Assembly: GCF_001638985.1 (NCBI RefSeq)
Contig: NW_017265152.1
Coordinates: forward strand, 810,849-874,848
From: Phycomyces blakesleeanus NRRL 1555(-)
Lineage: Eukaryota; Mucoromycota; Mucoromycetes; Mucorales; Phycomycetaceae
Length of the DNA: 64,000 nucleotides
Direction: 5' to 3'
A model generated the notes under the pieces. The model saw nothing but the letters and a program-made list of their open reading frames with translations. It did not search any database and was not told the origin of the DNA. How positions within the stretch are numbered: position 1 is the stretch's first letter; every line of letters begins with the position of its first letter. Both the position numbers and the translations under genes were made by a program. This document shows, in pieces, positions 52,301 through 63,055 of the stretch.

Positions 52301-54472
52301 TTCGATCTGCCAAAAAATACTTTGCTGTATTCTGTACAACCGTCGGCCCATTTCCTGTACAGTCTCTGAAAAGACACTTTCGTTTTCTTCAATAAGGTCT
52401 ATTTGTGCACGTTGAATTGCGTCCATGAGGTCGCGGCTGAGATTTTCAGAAATCGGAAGACGATGAGGTGATGCGTCAGCAAAGTACATTTCGTGGACCA
52501 TCTTTATGTCTTGGAAAAATGTTTTTTCATCTCGCTTTTGGGGCGAATTATCGGATGTGTCATAGTTCTTAAACCCTTCGACAATTAGCCAAAACTGAAG
52601 TTTTACCATATCACCTCGGCGGTCCATAAACTCCATAAAATACGAAAGACCAGCAGTGTTGGTGAGGATATCATAAAGGGTATAACCAGTAGTCTGGGAT
52701 GTAAATGTAGTACTCTGTTTTCGACTGCCAAACAGTTGAGATGTAGGTGAACGCTAACCAGCACAGTGAGTAAATTATGAATAGAGATTTACACATATAC
52801 ACACACACCCACATATATATATATATATATATATGTTAATAAATAAAAGGGAAGAGTTACTTTTTCGTAGTTTTCGCCTGAAAGAAGAGCAATACGTTTA
52901 TCAACTCTTTTTTTAGCTACACTTAGCCGATTCACATATGCATTCACATCTTCGACTTTTTCACCGTCCACAACTTCTTCTGGATCTCTCTCCACTAAGC
53001 CGACAAATGACATATTTAGCTGGTATACTTTATAGCTTAACGCACTTACAGGTGAGAGCTTTCTTCTTTCGTATCTGGGTAATAATATCGTTGCGAACTC
53101 GCTTAAGATCAAGCAAATTCTTTTCGCTCTCAATCATCTTGAGAAAGTCTTGGAAAGTCTGTCTGCCCATTTTTGTACTTCCAAAGCCAAAAATTCTTTT
53201 TGTATCTGCATCCTCTTCTTGTTCATCCCATGCCTCCTCAAGTCCAGTCCCCAAAAATGCAGCTGAGAACTGATTCATAGGTCCGATTTTCTCTCTCGAT
53301 GGCCCAGATCTTGGATTGGTATTTCCTAATGAAGTTTCATTTTCAGGTTCAAAAGTCTCCTCTCCGTTGTCATCCATGTCTTTTGAATGCCTGTTGAGGA
53401 CCTCTCGCACCTTTCGAACTATATTCCTATGAGGAAAAATAAAAATAAGTTATGGCTAAAAGTTGAATTTATAGTTGACTTTTCTTACTGTTCACGGATA
53501 GCTTTTGCTAACTAATAAAAACAAATTACATAGTCGTCAATAAAAAAAAATGCATTATCTTAGCTCCTTCAAACCTACATAGATATCGATGGTTTGGTTC
53601 CAAAAATCTGGATCAGCAAGCATATCAAAGGTAGGCTGAAGTACAGCACATGTTGCCATTTCGCGGATGATCAGGGCTACTGCGTTACTCTGTATATCCT
53701 TTTTATCAAAGATATATGGCATAATACGGTCAATAACTTGACGTAAATAAGCTATTTCAGTGGGTTTTGTTGTCACAGCAGCAGTTGTTAGGGCAGGGTG
53801 AAGTTTACCACCCCTAAACTGGGAGGCTAACAAAAGATCAAGCTCATCAGATTGTGTGACTGAACGCTCAAGGGAGCGTCCGCGAAGGGACACTTCGGCT
53901 TCCCTAAATTCGGATATGTGTAGCGTAATTATTGGCATCAGGCGGTTAAGAACAATACTCATGAGATCTTTGTCCTCGAGGCGGCCTTTGAGGTTCAGAA
54001 GAGCGGTACGAATAATATGGTCTACTGCACTAGGAAACGACTTCTCCTCTATGGAGCCTGAAAGGTGTACAAACCAAAAATCGACAAAGTCGCGGAGAAC
54101 ATACGACAATAATTCTTCAAACGCTTCAGCAATCTCAGGAGATTCGGCTACAGCAGGACGAGCAAATGTGTTGTCGGCTTTTCGTTTGGCCTGTGCTTCA
54201 GCCCAGGGCTTAGGTTTGGCAAAAAACAGCGATGGGAACTCATTTCGTTTTTGGCGTTCGTTAAAGCGGTCCTGGGAGGAAGAGACGACATACTTTGCAT
54301 AGATGTAGAGCACCGAGAGATTCAGCACCAGCAGTGCGCATAGATCCACCATCACCAGGCGTAATCCAGCAGTCAGCGACCGTAAGCTGTAGGGCCATTG
54401 TGTTCCAAATACAACTACTAGCAAGACAATTGCTACAATGGCCTTTTGTTTTCCGATAGAGATGCCAGCCAT
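49379..54472 (-). CDS. Membrane-anchored RGS-PX sorting nexin (Mdm1/SNX13/SNX25 type)
   Basis: Eight exons: 53579-54472, 53489-53511, 53050-53426, 52861-52994, about 51047-52753, 49887-50944, 49629-49810, 49379-49536, about 1,510 residues. Domains in order: two N-terminal hydrophobic segments (IVAIVLLVVVFGTQ and LVMVDLCALLVLNLSVLYIYA); a PXA domain (about residues 100-290); an RGS domain (TLYDILTNTAGLSYFMEFM, about 500-650); a long Ser/Thr-rich linker; a coiled coil (about 960-1040); a PX domain (SGWIVTRRYSEFFTLHQKL, with the phosphoinositide-binding RRYSEF); and a C-terminal nexin domain. Mdm1-type proteins tether the ER to vacuole or endosome membranes. The exon 5/6 junction is not settled: the strong donor GTATAC (51025-51030) gives the wrong phase, and weaker GTGC donors at 51041-51046 or 51035-51040 keep the frame. 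The start is MAGISIG; an in-frame ATG at 54625 would run into the neighbouring gene's start. Confidence 0.9.
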
Positions 54473-54630
54473 AATGAGGTCTGTGTGTAGAGACCTCGCT
54501 CTTTCTCTTTTTAGAGCGCATACAACTAATCTGACCTTCTGGTGTTGTTTTAAACACCGCCACTTCACCGTGACTCTCGGTGTCGAGGTCTTCTTGTGTC
54601 TTTTTCTTTTTTTGTGATCGTCCATTGATT
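54473..54630. promoter_or_regulatory. Compact divergent promoter
   Basis: Only 158 bp separate the start codons of the sorting nexin (minus) and deoxyhypusine synthase (plus). Both genes must share this short region for transcription start and 5' leaders. The minus-strand frame stays open through it. There is no obvious TATA box. Confidence 0.6.
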
Positions 54631-55886
54631 ATGAGTCAGACACCTAACGAACCGAGCCAGCCCACCGGGGCGCAAGCAGCTGTATTCGTTCAATCGGTTG
54701 CTATGCCTGAGAGTGCGGTTTTGATCAAAGGTCCCGATTTTAATCAGAACTTGTCATTGAGCGATCTCATGTCTAGCTACAAGACCATGGGATTCCAAGC
54801 TAGTGGTCTCGGAGAAGCTATTGATATTATCAACTGCATGGTAATAAGAATAAGAATAAGAATAGATTAATTAAATATATTAATTGCAGGAGAAAAAAAA
54901 TATGTTTATTAATAAGTAAGGCAGAGAACGTGGCGATTGTCAGATGAGCCTGTAGCTGCTGATGAAACAGAAGATTACAGGGACCCAGAGACCCGTTGCA
55001 AAACTAAATGCAAAATCTTTTTGGGCTATACATCCAACCTAGTATCATCTGGAATGCGTGAGATTATCAAGTTCTTAGTTCAACATAAGATGGTTGATGT
55101 AGTAGTGGCTACAGGTGGTGGTATTGAAGAAGACTTTATCAAATGTCTTGCTCCAACTTACCTCGGCGCTTTTGATCTCAAGGGATCTGATCTTCGCAAA
55201 CAGGGTCTCAATCGTATCGGAAATCTTTTGGTTCCCAACAATAACTACTGCAAGTTTGAAGATTGGGTTGTACCAATTCTTGATAAAATGTTGGATGAGC
55301 AAAAGACCAAGGTGAATAATATATACAATTGTTAGCTAACAGAGAGGAAAAGACGATTGATATCATATCTTTTTTTAAGGGTACTATTTGGACACCATCT
55401 TCGATGATCAAGAAGCTTGGTGAAGAGATAAATGATGAATCTAGTATCTATTACTGGTGTGCAAAGAATGACATCCCTGTGTACTGCCCAGCAATTACTG
55501 ATGGATCCTTGGGAGACATGATATATTTTCACTCCTACAAAAATCCAGGTCTTATAGTAGATATTGCAGCTGATATCCGTAGCATGAACAATGAGGCTGT
55601 ATTTGCTAAAAAGACTGGAATGATTATTCTTGGTGGAGGACTCATCAAGCACCATATCTGCAATGCAAATCTGATGCGTAATGGTGCTGATTATGCAGTT
55701 TATATTAACACTGCCCAGGAATACGATGGAAGTGATGCAGGTGCTCGACCAGACGAAGCAGTATCCTGGGGCAAAATTAGACTTGATGCTCGTTCTGTCA
55801 AGATTTATGCCGAGGCCACCCTTGTCTTCCCTCTTATTGTTGCCGAAACATTCGCTAAAGGACATCACGAAGTCAAGAAGAATTAG
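54631..55886 (+). CDS. DYS1: Deoxyhypusine synthase
   Basis: Three exons (54631-54840, 54925-55311, 55380-55886) code 367 residues. It transfers the aminobutyl group of spermidine, using NAD, to one lysine of eIF5A, the first step of hypusine formation. Motifs: [107 protein letters not shown], and [17 protein letters not shown] with the catalytic lysine in WGK. It lies head to head with the sorting nexin gene and tail to tail with the zinc-finger gene (82 bp). Confidence 0.97.
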
Positions 55887-55968
55887 AAAATTAAAAATAA
55901 AATAAAAATAAAATTAAAAAGCAATATATATTTGTGTATGTATTATGTAAAAATTTTATGGATGTATA

Positions 55969-56744
55969 TCAAACAATACTGGTATCGTCTTGTATAATAA
56001 AGGACTGATCGTCTTCTGGTTCACCCGCCATCAAGGCATCCAACAATACTCTACGTTCTGTTCGCAATCTTCGTAGTTTCCGCTTCACTGCTGTCCATTC
56101 ATCTCCTAAAAGCTCATTCTCACGCAAGATGCATTGTAACTTGGCCTTGGCAAGCTTATATTTGGCCAATGGGATCGTAGTAGATTCCACGCTTGTTCTA
56201 TGCGTTAATACTTCTTCTTGAGACTCGTCTGAACCTTCATAAATATCTTCTGTCTTCCTTCGTTTTTTCCCCTCTACAAATTGGCCATGCTTCTTGATAT
56301 TTATATCTGTATTTTGCATATATTCATCCTCATGGTCCAAGTGCCGATGCCGAGCAAGTGCGTCAGCACGGGAAAATCTAATTGTAAATGTAAGAAAACT
56401 AACTGGCCATGAGGATGACGTACACTTGATTGCAATCCACCGAAGAACATTCCATCGACTTTGGCATTTTTTCGCCTGTATGGGTCTTTAGGTGCAATGA
56501 AAGTCCAAAGCGATTCGGAATTTTGATTCCTTTGTTTGGACAAGATGTCCATTTACAGAAATATTCAGATTTACGCCAACCAAAATGGTCTAAAAGGAAT
56601 GAATACGGTGAGGATGCTTTCACTCACAAAGGTATAAAATATACCTTCTGAGAGATGTTTTGAAAGTGCAGATTGAGATGTGAATGGAATATTACAATCA
56701 TCCCATTCACACACAATTTCAGTTATAGGTGGCGCGTTGTTCAT
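55969..56744 (-). CDS. Three-finger C2H2 zinc-finger protein (Iec1-like)
   Basis: Three exons (56645-56744, 56424-56589, 55969-56377) code 224 residues. There are three C2H2 fingers: CEWDDC...H...H (split by intron 1), CKWTSC...HLKTH followed by the linker HTGEK, and CSSVDCNQVFSRADALARH (split by intron 2). A basic stretch (KKRRKT) and a conserved-looking C-terminal helix (KLQCILRENELLGDEWTAV, then RLRTERRVLLDALM) follow. The layout resembles Iec1, the fission-yeast zinc-finger subunit of the INO80 chromatin remodeller, but this is from memory. The phase-2 donor GTACGT at 56418-56423 is required to keep the third finger intact. Nuclear location is likely. Confidence 0.8.
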
Positions 56745-56843
56745 GTCAAGGATGGATAAGTTAAAAAGAGGGGTTAAAAAAGAGTGGGGTGTTCAAGTCA
56801 CAACCAGAAGAGAGACAAAGATAGAGATTGAATGTATTGTAAT

Positions 56844-58471
56844 TTATTTCAAGTGACTCTTTGCCCAGTGCTCAAGATCCACTTTGAGCGACATAGCTGA
56901 CAGAAGATAGGGTGTTTTCTACAAGTTAAAAAGTAAATATATATATAGTGTAAGAACTACCGAGTCTTAGAGGACTCACCATAAGATCTGCTGGAGTAGC
57001 TCGTTTGTTCACATCCTTGACAAGACTAAAAAAGAAAGTGTGTAAATATGAGTTTAATTTATAGAATCATATATACATATTTGTATACGTATAATCATCG
57101 TACCACAAGGCAAGGATATTGTGAAGATCTTCAGGGTAATTTCCTTGCTTTGGTAGGGTTGGTTCTGGTTCATTTACGATATGCTGCAAGAGCTCAAAGA
57201 TTGCCAGGGGTTTATTCTCTGGGGCAAACGGAAACCGCCCTAGAGCCAGCTCCATAAGAGTAATTCCAATCGACCAAACGTCTGATTTTACTGAATACGG
57301 CGACCCGAGTATTCGCTCCGGCTATAAGGCCGAGAAATAATAGATAAGTTGGGGATTAACACCATAGCTTAATATAATTTTCCAGCTTACGCTCATGTAT
57401 GAACTAGTGCCGACAAAAGTATTGGCCACCGAATCAATCAGTCGGCCTGAGACACCAAAATCGCATATTTTGATCTGACCAGCAGAATTTACGAGGACGT
57501 TGCAGGGTTTTAAATCTATGTCAACATTCATTGGATACTGCTTCTTGCAAGAAAAAAAAATGTGTTGTCTTACCTCGATGAATAATACGATGACTATCAT
57601 ATAGATAAATCAGGCCATCTACAATCTATATACTCATTAGCTCTATAGCTCATATCCAACAAAATTAATTCCTTACTGCATAAGCAATCTTTTTTAGGAC
57701 ATTCATGGGTATAGGTCCACTCTCCTTGTAGATTTTGTCAAGTGAGCTAATTCCAAAATGTCAGTTGTTACCAAGTGATATATTAAGTAACTTACCCTAC
57801 GTCCATGTATTCCATACACATGGATATATCACCTCCGTTCATAAATGCCCCGTAGAAACTGACAATGTGCTCAGAGTTGCAGTCATGTAGAAACTGCATT
57901 TCTCGCATTATCTGACGTCGAACCATCAACCTCTGATCTAACTGTTGATTTCTTTGCCGTGCTGGACGCTGCGTTGCAACACGCTCGGGCTGCTTTGGTG
58001 GGGCACTAGCTCCCTTGGAAGCTGGCATAGACACTGACTTCTCTGGTCGTGACGGAAACCCCTGATCAACTGTGGCTGGGTCAGGGGCGTTAAGTGAGAT
58101 ACGTGCAAAGGCAGGCGAATCGAGTAATGATTGAGGATATATTGTCTGTAGACGAGATGAGCTTGGTTGTAGTGATTTTGTCTTGGGATTGTTACCTTTT
58201 TCGCCATTATAGTTTTGGTAGGGATGTGCATCACCTTTGTCACCGTTCCTCCATTTCCAGCACCGAGTTCTTCAAGTGTTTCAAGATCCTCGGTCCGTAG
58301 ATCAAGTCTTAATTCCAGCCCGATCTGTAGATCGCTCAAGTCTTTGTAGAGCTCATCGTATTCTTCTTGTTTGCCTGACTTGACACTAAGGTCTGAAGGC
58401 GGTACAGCCACCAGGGGAGAGTTATCTAAGGCAAGGTTTTTGAAATTTCGCTTTTTGCGTACGGCCTGCAT
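56844..58471 (-). CDS. STE7: Ste7-type MAP kinase kinase
   Basis: Eight exons: 58196-58471, 57796-58145, 57677-57746, 57574-57625, 57391-57515, 57104-57321, 56980-57025, 56844-56918, 403 residues. It is a dual-specificity kinase that activates a MAPK, most likely the mating/filamentation Fus3/Kss1-type branch. Motifs: [11 protein letters not shown] near the N-terminus (a possible MAPK docking site), [16 protein letters not shown] (the ATP lysine, about K92), [60 protein letters not shown] (activation Ser/Thr), and [19 protein letters not shown]. Between MAKK and RRQIMREMQ (helix C) there is a Pro/Ser/Gln-rich insert of about 65 residues coded by exon 2. The start at 58471 is the first ATG; a further 5' exon cannot be excluded, because the sequence before AVRKKR looks like an acceptor. 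Confidence 0.92.
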
Positions 58472-60447
58472 TTGAGTATAATAAAGCAAGAGAAAGAAAC
58501 CAAATAAAGTAGCTGGCCTAGTGAGTATGTTGTATCTATAGATATTACGCTTTCTGAAAGCTGCTCCATCTACAGAAGGTTTGTGTCACTTTCACACTCG
58601 AGGTAGGAATACAACCTTTCCTAAACATAAGGTCGCAGCAAATAAAAATCAATATCGCTTGACAGTAAAAATAATTGTCGCGTGTTTCAAAGTAGATGTT
58701 GTCTATTTAAAAATTGTCCATCCCTCCAAGGAGTTTATTCAATTTATATACATGTTGCATTTTCTAAAATGGATGATGCCTGCTTAGAACATATTCATTT
58801 TGTATTTATTTCTATAGCCATCCTAGGTAATATGCGGTTCTTAAATTATACAAGTGAAATAAGCACTAAAATGTGCAAAGGAAAAAGAAAAGGAAAATTG
58901 CACAGTAGTAGTTAATGAGGACATGAGTTCGATAATTCGTATGTATAGCTTTTATTACTATAAAACTTGTAAAAGGTATATATTTGAGTTAATGGGGCAT
59001 TTTATGAGACGGTGAACAAAGTGAAAATCGCAAACTTTACATATATAAATATCACTGGGTTATTTTGTGTCAAAGGATAACGAAAATCAGTGTACCACAA
59101 TTGTAAACCCTTCAAGTTTTTTTAGAGTGTATTAGACATAAACGTTTCTCCTTTTGTAATATAATGTTAAAATATAGCTTATAGGATCGTGCAAAAATTT
59201 GAGAGTTAAAAGGTGAATTATGTAAAACAACATGATGTCCAGCGTGGACAGCGTGGCTGACAAGCTAACGTATTGCCTATTCTCTCAGTATTGAAACTAA
59301 AAGAAAAAAATGTTATTCTCTTATTCAATATGTACTAGAGGAACTGAGGAGCTCATCCCACAGGCAAAAAACATGTACCCTAAGATGATATGTTATGGTT
59401 GATGACGGAGATAATGTCATTCTCTACTCTATATTTTCATGATTTAATAATTCATACACTAGCTTTGCAAACCATATCTTCTGTCAATGTAATGAATATG
59501 ATTTTAGAGATTAATAAAGAGCGAGTATCTAGTAGCCAGTACATGCTTCCTCACCTGGTAGAAGAAGATGGCCAATTTATTGAGAGAAATTTTACGGTGC
59601 CATCCATATATTCAGTGAACGAGAGATCTGATCGATGATTCATGGGCACACAAAAATTGGTTTGACCCTTCATAGTGTGACCGTATAAAAAAACTATTTC
59701 CTTTTTTATTTCGCACAGACAATTTCCTTTTCTCTACACCTGCGCCTACAGATCTATCAACTTTATTTACATTTAATTGTAGTTTAAAAGGTGATCGCTC
59801 GTATAGATTCCTTCGATGAAACCAGCACTATATGTTACAAAGAAAATACTATTCAATTACAGGCAGCACACCTATACTCAATTACTACAATAAGTGTGTT
59901 AGAAAAGTGTGTGTGCGGGATAGACGGGACTATTGATCGTAATATTCAATTAACTGTCATTTCTTCCGCTTTACTTTTAATATAAAAAACTGGTTCTTTT
60001 TTATTAATGGTTTGCTTATATAGTATTGACTCGCATGCAATACATACTCATATATATATATGCTTATACTTCTTGGTTAATTACTAATATATTATGTATT
60101 ATATTAGTATTTTATATTTGCTTCCTAATTACTACAGATGCACTTCATTTCAAGCCAAAATTAAATCAGGAGGATGAAATTAAGGCTTGAACAAGAGATT
60201 TAAGACTAAGCGGAGTAAGTGACAACGTGGTGGGTCGAAAGAAAAAAATTGAGCCTTGCCTTGGTTTACCATTTAAGCACATACACACAAAGAAAAGAAA
60301 AAAGTATAAAAAGCAAATGGCCTATTTGCCCACCTTTTTTTCAGTCAACAAGACATACATACAATACAAAAGAAGTGGGGGATTTGATATATATACAATG
60401 TTGTTTGTCGGTAGTCTTTTTGTTCTCATTCAAAGCAAATTGATTAT
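58472..60447. other. Intergenic with orphan open frames
   Basis: About 2 kb between the MAPKK start and the bL27m 3' end. Two neighbouring + strand frames (59390-59638, containing KERVSSSQYMLPHLVEEDGQ, and about 59791-59985, containing RIDSFDETSTICYKEN) have protein-like composition but no recognised family and could be remnants of a decayed gene. A small palindrome (GTCCAGCGTGGAC) lies at about 59237-59249. Confidence 0.35.
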
Positions 60448-61013
60448 TTATAATGCTGTCAGATCCACCAAGTCAAAACGTCTGGGCTTGGGCATACCCG
60501 CCATAACTGGCAAAGTGTCTTCTCTGCTAAAAGCAATGCCCACACATCGGCGCTTGGGCTGAGCAGGATCCTTGTAGAAACGCACATATCCAGGCTCCAG
60601 AGCAAACAATGTGTGGTCCTTACCCATACCAACCTACCATGTCATTAGTTTTTTGGTTCCTGAATCTCAAAATCTCAAAACCCTTACATGATCACCCGCA
60701 TGGAACTTGGTTCCTCTTTGACGGACAATAATGTTACCAGGGATCACTTCTTGACCACCAAACTTTTTGACACCCAATCTTCTACCAGCAGAGTCTCTTC
60801 CGTTACGAGAAGAACCTCCGGATTTCTTAGAAGCCCAACGGACCTGCATGTCTATCCAATTTAATTAATATACAGATTCAATCCATGTAAAAAAAAATTG
60901 TTGAGATTCGCTTCTGTTTATAGTTCGTATTTACCAGAGACAACAGGGCAGCTAACTCGAGGCACAGTACGGGTAAGACCAAGTTGGCCCAAAGATCTAA
61001 CAAGAAGTGACAT
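60448..61013 (-). CDS. MRP7: Mitochondrial ribosomal protein bL27m
   Basis: Three exons (60935-61013, 60688-60851, 60448-60633) code 142 residues. Exon 1 codes a presequence-like N-terminus ([20 protein letters not shown], Arg/Leu/Ser-rich, no acidic residues). The bL27 core follows: [60 protein letters not shown] and [12 protein letters not shown]. bL27 lies at the peptidyl-transferase centre of the mitochondrial large subunit. Fungal bL27m proteins can carry long C-terminal extensions; this one has a short one ending DLVDLTAL. Confidence 0.94.
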
Positions 61014-61486
61014 TTGGCTTAATAGAGGAGATGCTGGAGAACAAACAAGAAGTGTGGCCACAAGCTAGACACACCACTTTTTTGCATTCGTGGCGTCATC
61101 GTGACCGGCAGGGGGAAACCTGCTCTGGTCTCCAAGTGAGGGGAGGGGTGGTTAACGAACATATTGCCTTTTTTGGGATCTCACAATTTGAATTTCTCTC
61201 TCTGCCTTGGCTCACTTGGCCATTCTTTGGCACCTATTTGGCCGTCGGCATTCTTTATCTTAAGGCCACAACTTATGGCCTAGCTAAAGTAATTATATAA
61301 TAAAATTCCTTTTGATTGTTTCCTCTCTTCTCTACTTGCTCTAGCACCCACTACTCAAGTCTGTGCGCCATGGCCATCATTAGCTGACGTCACACACCGT
61401 GTTCTTGCCTTGGCTGTTGTGTTTTTGTTTTCCAGCTCCCTTTCATTTTCACCCTCCTTCCCACTCTCTTCCAACCTACACCAACT
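61014..61486. other. Divergent intergenic region
   Basis: Promoters of bL27m (minus) and ATP synthase subunit g (plus). It is less AT-rich than other spacers, particularly about 61060-61270, where an open frame on the + strand (61007-61300) probably arises by chance. A pyrimidine-rich leader precedes the subunit g start. Confidence 0.45.
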
Positions 61487-61884
61487 ATGTCTTCCAAGAT
61501 TGTCGGTTTCGCCCAGTGCGCTGTCTCTAAGCTGATGGGTAATTGCCCTTGCATTCCATGCCCCGACCAACAAGCTCTAATAACGTCATAATAGCTATCC
61601 AGAAGCCTGTCGTTTACAACGCCAAGGTTGCCGCCGAAGTTGCCAAGCAGGTTTACACCAAGGAAGGCATGGCTTTCCCTAACGGACAGCAGTGGGCCGA
61701 GGCCCAGTCAGCCCTTAAGAAGAACCTTAATACCGCTGCCTTCAAGAGCGTCACTGTTGGCGATGTTGTCAAGGGTGGTGTTATGGCTGCCGAGCTCTAC
61801 ACCTTCTTCTTGATTGGTGAGATCATTGGTCGTAGAAACCTCATTGGCTACAACGTCGAGTCCTCTGCTCCCGCTCACCATTAG
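61487..61884 (+). CDS. ATP20: Mitochondrial ATP synthase subunit g
   Basis: Two exons (61487-61538 and 61595-61884), phase 1, code 113 residues, the usual size. Subunit g sits in the membrane part of F1Fo-ATP synthase and supports dimer formation and cristae shape. The N-terminal part (MSSKIVGFAQCAVSKLM, AIQKPVVYNAKVAAEVAKQVY) is amphipathic. The C-terminal membrane segment carries the typical glycine pattern GDVVKGGVMAAELYTFFLIGEIIGRRNLIGY (GxxxG). Codon choice is biased as in the ribosomal protein genes, consistent with high expression. The gene is convergent with the unknown gene at 61996-62643. Confidence 0.9.
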
Positions 61885-61995
61885 AAAATGTCTTGCATAT
61901 ATCAAACAAACGAAGCTTTTTTTTTCTATGCCTATTTCTGAAACTGTTATTGGGGTGTGTAGAGAGAAGAGTTTTTTTTTTTGAGAGAGAGGATC

Positions 61996-62643
61996 TTAGA
62001 TGTCTTTATGTTCGGAAAGACTAGAAGAGATATCGCGTTTTTTGCGCTCAAGAAATAGATCGATTTTATCCTTTCCATCTTGGACATCTTGTAATGACTT
62101 GTCAAAAAAGTGTTGAGTAGCTGCAAACCAGTCCTTCATATACCCCTTGTCTCTCAATTGTTCATTTGTTGGAGGTCTGTGTATATCCATACGTTTTGCT
62201 CGTTTTGATAGACCGTCTATAATTTGTATAAGCCTCATTGAAGAAAAACTTGGTGGCATAATAATAGAACACACGGTTGCGTAAGGTTGTACTTGGCTTA
62301 TCTTCTGGGGTTTACCTTTTAGGAGCACTCGGCCACGTTTTGATAATTCGTCTGGTTGAAGTGATTCCTCGTTCTCATCTATTATTTCACATAAACACGT
62401 CTCTTAGTACTTCTTTTCTATTAAAATAATAAATATGTATATATATCTATATGTAACAAAATGAACATTACCACAATCAATAAAATCTTTTGTCGGATCA
62501 TTTAAAAGGATTTCATCAAAATGAGATGTATAATAATATCGAAACTTGTGTGGCCAGGCTACTTGATCGTATTTGTTTTCTTTAGAGATTCCTCCTGATT
62601 GAACCTTTTGTATTGGGCTTTTACTCTGAATTCCAATAACCAT
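61996..62643 (-). CDS. Hypothetical protein, two exons
   Basis: Exon 1 is 62472-62643. Exon 2 ends at 61996 and begins at either 62378 (184 residues) or 62402 (192 residues), because two acceptors keep the frame. The protein starts MVIGIQSKSPIQKVQSGG and includes VAWPHKFRYYYTSHFDEILLN in exon 1. Exon 2 carries LSKRGRVLLKGKPQKISQVQ, SFSSMRLIQIIDGLSKRAKR, GYMKDWFAATQHFFDKSLQD and a charged Lys/Glu/Ser-rich tail. I recognise no family. Amino-acid composition and the clean splice sites favour a real gene. Upstream sequence in frame is AT-rich and hydrophobic, so the ATG at 62643 is preferred. Confidence 0.65.
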
Positions 62644-63055
62644 GTTCTTAATGAGAATTATAAATAATAAAATAAAAGAACAGAAGGAAAGTATTTGCCT
62701 GTGAAACCTTAGGCCGATAATTATTTTTATTGGTGAAAAATACAAGTTTATTTTTGCATAATGTCTATACAATTTTGAATAGCAAGAAATAAGAACCTAT
62801 TTTGTTTCAATATATAACTTTCACTTGTATAATATAATTTTGGATTAAATATACATTGAAGTAGGGGCTATTTATTTTCTAAAAGAAATATACATGTATA
62901 TTATTTATTGTTATCCAACACTTTTATTTTTAAAGTAAATAAAGATATTCGATTTTCATTCAAAAGCCAATTTTGTATGTGAAAAATTCTAAATTTTTCT
63001 TGCTTCTATCATAGGTATTATATAATCTAAGAAAACGATTATTTAATCTGTGGAA
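62644..63055. other. Intergenic, no gene recognised
   Basis: AT-rich spacer between the alcohol dehydrogenase 3' end and the unknown two-exon gene (both minus strand). Only short AT-repeats were seen. Confidence 0.5.

Noticed and set aside
54473..54625. N-terminal extension of the sorting nexin starting at 54625 (MDDHKKRKRHKK)
   Set aside because: It would put the two divergent start codons within a few bases of each other, leaving no promoter. The ATG at 54472 starts a typical Mdm1-like membrane anchor.
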